38,181 bases of DNA from NCBI GenBank assembly GCA_964607705.1, contig CAZSLI010000023.1:1-38181 (forward strand), read 5' to 3'. This DNA comes from CAZSLI01 sp964607705. GTDB taxonomy: Bacteria; Actinomycetota; Coriobacteriia; Anaerosomatales; PHET01. Of this stretch, positions 16,282-26,443 are shown one piece after another. The notes under the pieces were generated by a model that was not told the DNA's origin, ran no database searches, and saw nothing but the letters and a program-made list of their open reading frames with translations. How positions within the stretch are numbered: the stretch's first letter is position 1; the number at the start of each line of letters is the position of its first letter. A program made the translations under genes and the position numbers.

Positions 16282-16733
16282 CCCGCGCGGTCCTGCGCTC
16301 CGACGGGGGAGCGCGCGGCAATCCGGGACCTGCCGGCGCCGGCTTCGTGATCGAGGTCGACGACTCCATCGTCTGCGAAGGCGGGCGCTTTCTCGGCTCA
16401 GTGACCAACAACGTGGCCGAGTATGAGGCGCTCATCTGGGGCCTGGAGAACGTGCTCGCTCTCGGCCACGACGAAGTCACTGTCTATGCGGACAGCGAGT
16501 TGCTGGTCAAGCAGGTCAATGGCCAGTACCGCGTCAAGAATGAGGGCCTCAAGCCGCTCTTCCTACAGGTCCTCGGCCTCCTTCGGCGCTTCTCGAAGTT
16601 CGAGGTGCGGCACGTCCGCAGGGAGTTCAACAAGGAAGCCGACCGCATGGCGAACGAAGCGATGGACTGCCGCTCGACGGTCGGCGATCCCGCATGCGAG
16701 CCTGGCGGCGGCTCAGCAGCCACGCTCTTCTAG
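16278..16733 (+). CDS. Ribonuclease HI family protein
   Basis: Cleaves RNA in RNA-DNA hybrids. From GTG 16278 (GTGA overlap with the zinc-ribbon gene) the product has 151 aa. The RNase H catalytic carboxylates are in place: D9 (RSDGGARGNPG), E48 (NNVAEYEAL), D72 (VYADSELLVKQV) and D122 (NKEADRMANEAMD). It is of the short bacterial/plant type that lacks the basic protrusion of E. coli RnhA. In many actinobacteria a related domain is fused to a phosphatase; here it is free-standing. A short Gly-rich tail follows the domain. Confidence 0.92.
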   Translation: MTRAVLRSDGGARGNPGPAGAGFVIEVDDSIVCEGGRFLGSVTNNVAEYEALIWGLENVLALGHDEVTVYADSELLVKQVNGQYRVKNEGLKPLFLQVLGLLRRFSKFEVRHVRREFNKEADRMANEAMDCRSTVGDPACEPGGGSAATLF

Positions 16734-16741
16734 GAGGCGTC

Positions 16742-17113
16742 ATGGGCACCTATGAGCTGACGGTCAAGGGCCACTTCGACGCAGCCCACCATCTCTACGG
16801 CTATCCGGGAGAATGTCGAGAGCTGCACGGCCACACCTGGGACGTCGAGGTCACCGTGGGCGCGAGCGAGCTTGACGAGATCGGGATCGTCTACGACTTC
16901 AAGTCGCTCAAGGCTGACCTGGCAGGCGTTCTGGGCCAGTACGATCACGTGCTCATCAACGGCGTCGCGCCCTTCGACGAGATCAGCCCGACCGCCGAGA
17001 ACCTGGCACGCGTGATCTGTGAGGAGCTGCAGGAGAAGGTGGACCCGCGCGTAAAGGTTCTCGAGGTGGCGGTCTGGGAGTCGCCGATCGCCCGGCTGGT
17101 CTACCGGCCGTAG
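16742..17113 (+). CDS. queD: 6-carboxy-5,6,7,8-tetrahydropterin synthase QueD
   Basis: Converts dihydroneopterin triphosphate to carboxytetrahydropterin, an early step toward queuosine and other 7-deazapurines. The 123-aa product has zinc ligands H16, H29 and H31, and the catalytic cysteine C25 (GECRELHGHTW). It also has YDFKSLKADL, LINGVAPFDEISPTAENLA and the terminal VWESPIARLVY. ATG 16742 has a perfect AGGAGG at 16732-16737. No queC, queE or queF lies beside it, so the rest of the pathway must be elsewhere. Last gene before a hairpin. Confidence 0.95.
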   Translation: MGTYELTVKGHFDAAHHLYGYPGECRELHGHTWDVEVTVGASELDEIGIVYDFKSLKADLAGVLGQYDHVLINGVAPFDEISPTAENLARVICEELQEKVDPRVKVLEVAVWESPIARLVYRP

Positions 17114-17136
17114 GCGGGGCTACCGCGGGAACGAAA

Positions 17137-17164
17137 CAAGCCCGCAGCCGGGGTGGCGGGCTTG
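17137..17164 (+). terminator. Hairpin after queD
   Basis: CAAGCCCGC (17137-17145) pairs perfectly with GCGGGCTTG (17156-17164), a 9-bp stem with a 10-base loop, 23 bases after the queD stop. No T-run follows on +. In the other direction the hairpin is followed by TTTCGTTC, so it could also act on antisense transcription. Confidence 0.55.
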
Positions 17165-17499
17165 CGTCTGGATATGAGTGGTCCCGAGAAACCTCGCCCA
17201 CGAGGCTTCGTACTCGAACGGCTTCCCAACGATTCTTACCTTCGAGGCCCCGGATCCGATGACCACCTCACGGTCTGTCACCATCTCGCGGTCCCTCTCG
17301 GGCAGCTACCGGTACACCGTCTTTCCGATCTCGCTGCGTCCGACTTCTCGGGACACCCAGAATGTACGCCTGGCGCATCCGTGCGTCAACGGGATTTCCG
17401 GAGAAATCGCGGATTGCTGACAATCGGCACCCGTGGGTCGTTGAACGGTAAGGTTGAGGGAGCAAACGGCAATCCGGCGTAGCGATGCGGAAAGGGCGT
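17165..17499. other. Intergenic stretch without a supported gene
   Basis: About 335 bases between queD and the DtxR promoter. Short open frames exist on both strands but lack ribosome sites, codon bias and recognisable motifs. Two small perfect hairpins are present, CCTCG-CCCA-CGAGG near 17192 and GATTG-CTGA-CAATC at 17413-17426. Base composition looks more even than in the flanking genes. No tRNA, known riboswitch or insertion-sequence end was recognised. Confidence 0.4.
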
Positions 17500-17529
17500 T
17501 TGCCCGTTCCAGCTGTCGTGTCCTACCAT
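17500..17529 (+). promoter_or_regulatory. Candidate promoter of the DtxR-HD-GYP operon
   Basis: TTGCCC (17500-17505) and TACCAT (17524-17529) are separated by 18 bases. The predicted start near 17536 leaves a leader of about 38 bases with an AAGGAA ribosome site before ATG 17574. Matches to consensus are moderate. No recognised iron-box (TTAGGTTAGG-like) sequence overlaps it. Confidence 0.4.
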
Positions 17530-17573
17530 GTTCGCGGGGGGCCCGGCGGAGCAGGACGGTCGCAAGGAACAGC

Positions 17574-18224
17574 ATGCCTACACCGGCGCTCGAAGAGTAC
17601 CTCGAGACGATCTACAAGCTTGGCCAGCAGGGCCCCGTGAGGCCCACTCAGATCGCCGACGCGGTCGGGGTGTCAGGTCCGACCGTCACTGCTACCCTCA
17701 AGCGCCTCGAGTCCCACGGTCTCGTTCGCCGAGACGGCACGGAGGTCGTGCTCACCGAACTCGGGATCGCCCGTTCTCTTGAGATCGTCCGCAAGCACCG
17801 CATCGCCGAGCGGTTCCTCGTCGACGTGCTCGGTCTCGACTGGGAAGCCGCGCACGAAGACGCCTGCCTGCTCGAGCACGCCCTCTCCGGACGCGTGCTC
17901 GAGGCGCTCGAAGCGTATCTGGACAATCCTGAGGTCTGCCCGCACGGACACCCGATCCCGCATGCCGACGGCTCCATGCCCGATGTCAGCGGACGTTCGC
18001 TCGCCGAGTTCCCGGTAGGCGCGCAGGTTCGGATCCTGCGGGTCGCCGAAGACGAAGACGTGCTGGGATACCTCGGTTCGCTCCAGCTGGTGCCCGGCGC
18101 CCGGTTGACGGTCGTCGCGGTGGAGCCGGCTGGCGGCCTCATGACCATTCGCGTCGGTGCCGAAGACCGCGTCTTGGCCCTCGGCGTGGCTCGGCACGTG
18201 ACAGTCGTCGAGGATCGATCGTGA
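17574..18224 (+). CDS. DtxR/IdeR/MntR family metalloregulator with FeoA domain
   Basis: Metal-dependent repressor of 216 aa. The winged helix (residues ~5-65) includes RPTQIADAVGVSGPTVTATLKRLESHGLV, split here as helix-turn-helix and wing. The dimerisation and metal domain (~66-140) has the diagnostic NPEVCPHGHPIP. A C-terminal FeoA/SH3 domain spans ~145-216. Compared with IdeR, the primary-site Cys, Glu and His are present as C98, E101 and H102, and the ancillary H75, E79 and H94 are also there. The position of IdeR Met10 / MntR Asp8 holds E8. ATG 17574 follows AAGGAA; the longer upstream frame lacks similarity. GTGA overlap with the HD-GYP gene. Confidence 0.93.
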   Translation: MPTPALEEYLETIYKLGQQGPVRPTQIADAVGVSGPTVTATLKRLESHGLVRRDGTEVVLTELGIARSLEIVRKHRIAERFLVDVLGLDWEAAHEDACLLEHALSGRVLEALEAYLDNPEVCPHGHPIPHADGSMPDVSGRSLAEFPVGAQVRILRVAEDEDVLGYLGSLQLVPGARLTVVAVEPAGGLMTIRVGAEDRVLALGVARHVTVVEDRS

Positions 18225-19546
18225 GGCGGCTTTCGCTCGTTCAGGAGTTCGCGCTGAGAAGCCTCGTCTTCGTCGTCCTGATGGCTCTGGTCCTGGGAAT
18301 CTCCATCAGCGTCGCTGTGCGCCAACTCTTCCTGAGTGAGGTTGCGCGTACCGCACGGGTGACCGCTTCCGCCATCGTCCTGGAGCATCTTTCAGTGGGA
18401 GAGATCACCCAGGCACTTCCGGCAAACCTGGCCTACAGCCTCGATACCATGGCCACCGACGACCTCAACGATGCCGGGATCACGAGTATCCGGCTGTGGA
18501 ACCGCAAGGGCGACCTCATCTACGCCTCCGACGGCAAACAGATAGGGGAAAGCTTCCTCAGGTCCGAGCCCGTCCGACGCGCACTTGAGGGGCAGCAGGT
18601 CGTCGATCTCCGACGCCACAACGGCGACGAGGTCGACTACGGTCCCGCGGGCTCTCGTGCGACGATCGAGGTGTTTGCACCTCTCAAAGCCTCGAATGTC
18701 CCCATGCCGCTGGGCGCGTTCGAGATCACACAGCCTTACGAACCCGTGGCCTCGGCGTCCGCGCGGCTGATCACGGTCGTGTGGGTCATCATCCTTGCCG
18801 GCTCGATTCCCGCCTATTTCCTGCAGCTCACCGTGGTCCAACGCACGGCGAACGAACTCGATGCAGCGCAAGGTGACCTCGAAACCGTCAATTCGCGGCT
18901 TCGCGCCTCGCTTGACGACTTGGAACTCCACTCGCTCGGTACGCTCCAGGCGCTTGTGGCCGCGGTGGACGCGAAGGACAGCTACACCGCACGACACTCC
19001 ATCGCCGTGACGGACTACGCGTTGGCTATCGGACGGCAGCTCGGCCTCAGCCCGGGTCAGTTGGCCAATCTCGAGCGGGCCGGCCTGCTGCACGATGTCG
19101 GAAAGATCGGCACGCCGGAGGGCATCCTTCTCAAGCCGGAACGTCTGACCGATGAGGAGTTCGCGACCATCACCTCACATGCGGCCATCGGTGGGCACAT
19201 CGTCGAGACGGTACCGTTCCTCGCGGGCATCATGCCGGTCATACGCGGACATCACGAGCGGTGGGACGGCACCGGCTACCCGGACGGACTCATCGGCGAA
19301 CGCATACCGCTGCTGGCGCGCGTTCTGGCTGTCGCTGACGCGTTCGACGCGATGACCTCCGAGCGCCCCTATCGCAAGCCGGTGTCGCTTGAAGTCGCGC
19401 GCGCCGAACTCGTCCGCTGCACCGGCACGCAGTTCGATCCCATGGCGGTACGTGCGCTGTTGGCCGCGATCGACGCCGGCGAGACGCGGGTGTTCGTGCA
19501 CGCGAGCGCTCACGCGCGTAAGCGCGCCGTGGCCATGAGCGCGTAG
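18221..19546 (+). CDS. Membrane HD-GYP domain protein (predicted c-di-GMP phosphodiesterase)
   Basis: A 441-aa sensor-enzyme. Membrane helix 1 (~13-34), an extracytoplasmic sensing region (~37-180, Cache-like by position) and membrane helix 2 (~182-204) come first. A coiled-coil signalling helix (~205-236) and the HD-GYP domain (~237-430) follow. Catalytic and metal residues are intact: H259, H291-D292 with K295 (LLHDVGKIG), H320, H344-H345, and the signature HHERWDGTGYPDG with GYP at 352-354, D373. HD-GYP enzymes hydrolyse c-di-GMP to pGpG/GMP. GTG 18221 is coupled to the DtxR stop, so metal regulator and second-messenger enzyme are made together. Confidence 0.93.
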   Translation: MRRLSLVQEFALRSLVFVVLMALVLGISISVAVRQLFLSEVARTARVTASAIVLEHLSVGEITQALPANLAYSLDTMATDDLNDAGITSIRLWNRKGDLIYASDGKQIGESFLRSEPVRRALEGQQVVDLRRHNGDEVDYGPAGSRATIEVFAPLKASNVPMPLGAFEITQPYEPVASASARLITVVWVIILAGSIPAYFLQLTVVQRTANELDAAQGDLETVNSRLRASLDDLELHSLGTLQALVAAVDAKDSYTARHSIAVTDYALAIGRQLGLSPGQLANLERAGLLHDVGKIGTPEGILLKPERLTDEEFATITSHAAIGGHIVETVPFLAGIMPVIRGHHERWDGTGYPDGLIGERIPLLARVLAVADAFDAMTSERPYRKPVSLEVARAELVRCTGTQFDPMAVRALLAAIDAGETRVFVHASAHARKRAVAMSA

Positions 19547-19634
19547 GTTCGATCTGCGGCTTTCGCTCGGGTAGGATGCGTCCGACGGCGCACCGCCTGG
19601 CACTCATTTCCAGCAGGAAACAGCCCTTGTTCGC

Positions 19635-19664
19635 TTGTTAGACCGAACATGTGTTCGGTATACT
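19635..19664 (+). promoter_or_regulatory. SOS-controlled promoter with LexA-type box
   Basis: TTGTTA (19635-19640) and TATACT (19659-19664) form a promoter with an 18-base spacer. The spacer is filled by ACCGAACATGTGTTCGGT (19642-19659), whose 8-base arms are perfectly complementary. The core CGAACATGTGTTCG matches the Gram-positive/actinobacterial LexA (SOS, DinR/Cheo) box CGAAC-N4-GTTCG. A bound LexA dimer would lie directly between -35 and -10, giving tight repression until DNA damage. The next genes, at 19725 and 20154, are damage-tolerance genes, consistent with this. Confidence 0.9.
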
Positions 19665-19724
19665 ACCAAGCGTGTCAGATGCCCTCGGCATGATTGCGAT
19701 GCCGCATCGAACAAGGGAGGTGCC

Positions 19725-20141
19725 GTGGGCCGCAACGCCGCTATCAAGAACTACGACGCGACCCCCATGGGTCAGCCTCTCGAACTGTTCGACGGGCAGC
19801 ACGGCAAGGTGCCGGTGATCATCGAGCTTCTCAAGAGCCCGTGGATCATGCGCGCCTCCGAGCTGGTGACTCGCGACGGCACCGCCGCCACCAAGCATGC
19901 CGAGGAGACCGTCTCGGTGGGCTGGGACGCCCAGCGCCAGTGCCCGCGCCACTTCGACCGCGGTGGCGTGCGCTACCGCATCGACGCGCTCGTGCAGGTG
20001 TGGGCGACGGACCGGTCCTGGTGGGACCCGCGCAAGCGTGTCGCGCGCCGCTACTGGCGGGTACTTGCACGCGGTGGCGTCTACGACCTGGCCTACGACC
20101 GTGACACCGGCGAGTGGGCACTCGTCGGCATCCAGGACTAA
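19725..20141 (+). CDS. DUF6504 family protein, SOS-regulated
   Basis: A 138-aa, basic protein from GTG 19725 with GGGAGG eight bases upstream. The C-terminal half, RGGVRYRIDALVQVWATDRSWW and RRYWRVLARGGVYDLAYDRDTGEWALVGI, is a small beta-rich domain. I recognise it as the DUF6504 type, found in actinobacteria next to translesion polymerase genes. The N-terminal part (PLELFDGQHGKVPVIIELLKSP) is less conserved. It is the first gene after the SOS box, 12 bases before dnaE2, so it is made with the polymerase on damage. The role is unknown; an accessory of the DnaE2 mutasome is an inference from context. The frame is open 30 codons further up, but that would cover the promoter. Confidence 0.75.
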   Translation: MGRNAAIKNYDATPMGQPLELFDGQHGKVPVIIELLKSPWIMRASELVTRDGTAATKHAEETVSVGWDAQRQCPRHFDRGGVRYRIDALVQVWATDRSWWDPRKRVARRYWRVLARGGVYDLAYDRDTGEWALVGIQD

Positions 20142-20153
20142 CAGGGCATCGAC

Positions 20154-23594
<3,441 letters not shown>

Positions 23595-23615
23595 ACGCGT
23601 GTGGCTAGCCGGCGA

Positions 23616-24068
23616 CTACTCGGCGGGGCCTGAGGAGCCGGTGACCTCCGAGATCGTCTCGACGGTCATCTCGGGGCCGGCGCTCCGGATCGAGGGGCCG
23701 TCCTGTCGTACCCCGACAGCGCTCACCTGCTTGCCCGCCAGGTCCTCAAGAGCGCCCTTGAGCTCTTGGCTGTTGGCGATCACCACGAGAAGTTCGCCCG
23801 GCTCGCCTTCGGCCTTGGGCAGTCCGGTGATCACGTAGAAGCCGCCTTCGAGATCGCGATACTCGAGCGTGCCGAGGGCGTTCACCTTGCCATCGGCAAT
23901 GTCGTACAGGCCCGGTGCCAACTGAGAGCCCGCGGCCGGCCCTGAAGACGGCGACTCGGCGCCGGTGGGTCGGCCGGGCTGCTCAGGCTGGGCCTCTTGT
24001 CGCCCACAACCGCTGAGCGCTCCCAGCAAAGCGACGGACAGGATCGCGATCAGAAGCATGCGCCGCAT
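23616..24068 (-). CDS. Small secreted lipoprotein, unknown function
   Basis: A 150-aa product on the minus strand. Residues 1-20 are a lipoprotein signal peptide with lipobox LSGC, so C21 would be lipidated and the protein anchored outside the membrane. A Pro/Ser/Gly/Glu-rich linker (~22-50) follows. A compact beta-rich domain (~52-145) includes GLYDIADGKVNALGTLEYRDLEGGFYVI and VIANSQELKGALEDLAGKQVSAVGV. The last segment looks like a small OB/SH3-type barrel, but I cannot name a family. It ends 21 bases from the dnaE2 stop (convergent) and lies 69 bases after the dinB stop on the same strand. Confidence 0.8.
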   Translation of the reverse strand: MRRMLLIAILSVALLGALSGCGRQEAQPEQPGRPTGAESPSSGPAAGSQLAPGLYDIADGKVNALGTLEYRDLEGGFYVITGLPKAEGEPGELLVVIANSQELKGALEDLAGKQVSAVGVRQDGPSIRSAGPEMTVETISEVTGSSGPAE

Positions 24069-24137
24069 ACGGCAACTCCCTACTCGGGGCGAACGGTACT
24101 CAGCTTCTTTGACGCGTCGCTCGGCATCGCGGTTCGC

Positions 24138-25400
24138 TCAGCTGTCAGATTCGTCCACGGGTTCCGCAGGCTCGGGTCGCTTGGCTCGAAGCTCCTTGCC
24201 GAAGCGCACAGCGTCGTCACCGAAGCGGTCGCGGATCGCATCGATGCCCTTGACCAGCTCGGGTGACGTGCGCCGCCTGGACGCGGTCTCCTCCGGCAGG
24301 TCATCGGTTAGTAGCGACATCTGCTCGCTGGCGGCGTCGAAGCCCGACATCCCCACGCCGAGAAGCCGCACGCCGACACCAGGGTTCCACATAGTGCGCA
24401 TGAGCTCCCGCGCAACCTCGCCGAAGACGGCGTCGTCATCGGTGGGCGCGGGGAGCGTGCGCTGGGCGGTGCGCGTGGTGAAGTCGCTGAAGCGCAACTT
24501 CACGGTGACGGTGCGACCGGCGAGGCCCTTGCGTCTGAGCCGCTGCGCGACCTTGGCGGCGAGCCCGGCGAGCGCGGTGCCGAGTTCCTCGGCAGTCCTG
24601 ATGTCGGTGGAGAAGGTGCGCTCGTTGGAGACCTGCTTGGCGGGGTCGTTGTCGTGAACCGACCGGTCGTCGATGCCACGCGCGCGGGCGACCAGTCCGA
24701 CTCCGTGCGAGCCGAGCAGCTGCCGGGCGGTCGTGTCGTCGAGTGCGGCGAGGTCGCCGAGCGTTCGGATCCCGAGCGTACCGAGGCGCTCGGCAGACTT
24801 GGGTCCGATGCCGCTCATGTCGCGGACGGGAAGCGGGTCGAGGAAAGTCTGCTCATCTCCCGGGCACACCACCGTCAGGCCGTCCGGCTTGTCGTGGTCG
24901 GATGCGATCTTGGCGACGGTCTTGGATGTCGCGACTCCCACCGACGCGGTCAATCCCAGTTCGGAGACGCGAGCGCGAATGCGGCGGGCGACGGCGACGG
25001 GGTGCTCCGAGCGACCCCGGCCGGGAGTGACGTCGATGAAGGCCTCATCCACCGAGACCGGTTGCACCAGCGGACTCTCGTCCCTGAAGATCGCGAAGAC
25101 CGCCGAGGACATCTCGCGGTAGCGATCGAATCGCGAGGGTGCCCAGATCGCGTCAGGGCACAATTGGGCCGCTCGCGCCGATGGCATGGCAGATCGCACG
25201 CCGAAGCGACGGGCTTCGTAGCTCGCCGTCGAGACCACTCCTCGGCCGGTCGGGCTTCCTCCCACGATCACGGGCTTGCCGCGCCACTCGGGATGGTCGA
25301 GTTGCTCGACGGCGGCGAAGAATGCGTCGAGGTCGACATGGAGGATCGCTCGACCTTTCCACGGACACGCTTCTGTCGGATGTCGGTCCTCAGGTTGCAT
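24138..25400 (-). CDS. dinB: DNA polymerase IV (DinB, Y-family)
   Basis: Lesion-bypass polymerase of 420 aa. Catalytic site: D23 in HVDLDAFFAAVE, and D118-E119 in PVSVDEAFIDV, with the steric gate F28. It also has STASYEARRFGVRSAMP and TASVGVATSKTVAKIASD. The thumb HhH is MSGIGPKSAERLGTLGIRTLGDL, followed by the little-finger domain from ~255. A beta-clamp-binding peptide Q360-MSLL and the DAIRDRFGDDAVRFG tail complete it. ATG is at 25398-25400. A TACACT hexamer ends 6 bases before it, so transcription would begin at or next to the ATG (leaderless). No LexA box is visible here. Confidence 0.96.
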   Translation of the reverse strand: MQPEDRHPTEACPWKGRAILHVDLDAFFAAVEQLDHPEWRGKPVIVGGSPTGRGVVSTASYEARRFGVRSAMPSARAAQLCPDAIWAPSRFDRYREMSSAVFAIFRDESPLVQPVSVDEAFIDVTPGRGRSEHPVAVARRIRARVSELGLTASVGVATSKTVAKIASDHDKPDGLTVVCPGDEQTFLDPLPVRDMSGIGPKSAERLGTLGIRTLGDLAALDDTTARQLLGSHGVGLVARARGIDDRSVHDNDPAKQVSNERTFSTDIRTAEELGTALAGLAAKVAQRLRRKGLAGRTVTVKLRFSDFTTRTAQRTLPAPTDDDAVFGEVARELMRTMWNPGVGVRLLGVGMSGFDAASEQMSLLTDDLPEETASRRRTSPELVKGIDAIRDRFGDDAVRFGKELRAKRPEPAEPVDESDS

Positions 25401-25471
25401 GAAGTGAGTGTACCGTCACCCGCCGGCGCGGAACCTCGGTACAATCCGCCACAGACGAGGAAGGGGAACGG
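25401..25471. promoter_or_regulatory. Divergent dinB / nfo promoter region
   Basis: On the minus strand TACACT (25407-25412) is followed after six bases by the dinB ATG, implying a leaderless message. On the plus strand TACAAT (25440-25445) is a candidate -10 for nfo, followed by GAGGAAGGGG before GTG 25472. Neither has a clear -35, and neither contains CGAAC-N4-GTTCG. Confidence 0.4.
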
Positions 25472-26341
25472 GTGCTGATCGGCGCGCATGTCTCGGTAGC
25501 GGGTGGATTCAAGAACGGGCTCGACTATGCCCTCGAGGTGGGAGCGGAGTGCATCCAGATCTTCGCGAAGAGCCCGCGGCAGTGGCGCGGTCCTACGCCC
25601 AACGCCGCGGCGGGTGCGGCGTTCTCGGCGGCCTGCCGGGATGCCGGATTCGGGCCCGTGTTCACGCATACTGCGTACCTCATCAACTTATCGACGACCG
25701 ACGAAGAGCTGCGGGCGAAGTCGGTGATCGCGCTCGCCGACGAGCTGGTGCGTGCCTCGCTGATCGACGCCGCCGGCGTCGTCACGCACGTGGGCAACGA
25801 CCCAGGCGGCGACCGTGCGTCCGCTGCCGTTCGCGCTGCCGGGTCCGTCCGTGCGGCGTTCGAGCTTGCTGGAGAGGCCGGAGCCGAGACGAGGCTTCTG
25901 CTCGAGAACACCGCGGGAGCGGGCCGCAGCTTCGGGTGCGACTTCGGCGAGCTGGCCCAGACGATCGACGCTACCGGGATGCCGCACGAGCGCCTCGGAA
26001 TCTGCCTCGACACGTGTCACGCCTTCGCACACGGGTTCGACCTGACAGACGAGGCGGGATGGGACGCGACCCTCGGCGAGATCGAGCGGGTGCTCGGCAT
26101 GGAGCGCCTGGGGCTCGTGCACGCGAACGACTGCATGTTCGAGCGCGGGTCACACCGCGACCGCCATGCTTGGATCGGGGAGGGCCACATCGGTGACGAG
26201 GGCTTTCGAGCGATGCTCTGCGATCCTCGGCTCGGCGGCGTGCCGTTGGTGACCGAGATGCCCGGCGACGTACCCGTGAAGGACACGACGAACCTGGGCA
26301 AGCTCAAGGCGCTCCGGGAGTCGTGCGGTCCGTCACACTGA
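25472..26341 (+). CDS. nfo: Endonuclease IV (AP endonuclease)
   Basis: Zinc enzyme that cuts DNA at abasic sites in base excision repair. The 289-aa TIM barrel starts IGAHVSVAGGFKNGLDYA. It has IQIFAKSPRQW, FTHTAYLINLST, VTHVGND, LLLENTAGAGRSFG, GICLDTCHAFAHGFD, LVHANDCMFERGSHRDRHAWIGEGHIG and VTEMPGD, covering all the His/Asp/Glu metal ligands. GTG 25472 follows GAGGAAGGGG. Divergent from dinB; together with dnaE2 upstream this makes a compact DNA repair neighbourhood. Confidence 0.97.
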   Translation: MLIGAHVSVAGGFKNGLDYALEVGAECIQIFAKSPRQWRGPTPNAAAGAAFSAACRDAGFGPVFTHTAYLINLSTTDEELRAKSVIALADELVRASLIDAAGVVTHVGNDPGGDRASAAVRAAGSVRAAFELAGEAGAETRLLLENTAGAGRSFGCDFGELAQTIDATGMPHERLGICLDTCHAFAHGFDLTDEAGWDATLGEIERVLGMERLGLVHANDCMFERGSHRDRHAWIGEGHIGDEGFRAMLCDPRLGGVPLVTEMPGDVPVKDTTNLGKLKALRESCGPSH

Positions 26342-26355
26342 CGCTGTGCGAGCGG

Positions 26356-26384
26356 TTGCCGCACGCGCCTTCCGGCACTACGAT
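26356..26384 (+). promoter_or_regulatory. Promoter of the acidic Cys-motif protein gene
   Basis: TTGCCG (26356-26361) and TACGAT (26379-26384) are separated by exactly 17 bases, 15 bases after the nfo stop. The predicted start near 26391 gives a leader of about 53 bases, with GAGG at 26434-26437 before ATG 26444. Confidence 0.6.
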
Positions 26385-26443
26385 GAGGCAGGCTGCGACG
26401 CTTACGCGCCATTCTGCAACCGACGTCCCATGCGAGGTCACTG

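Noticed and set aside
25401..25471. LexA box for dinB
   Set aside because: No CGAAC-N4-GTTCG or close variant occurs between dinB and nfo; the only such site is at 19642-19659.
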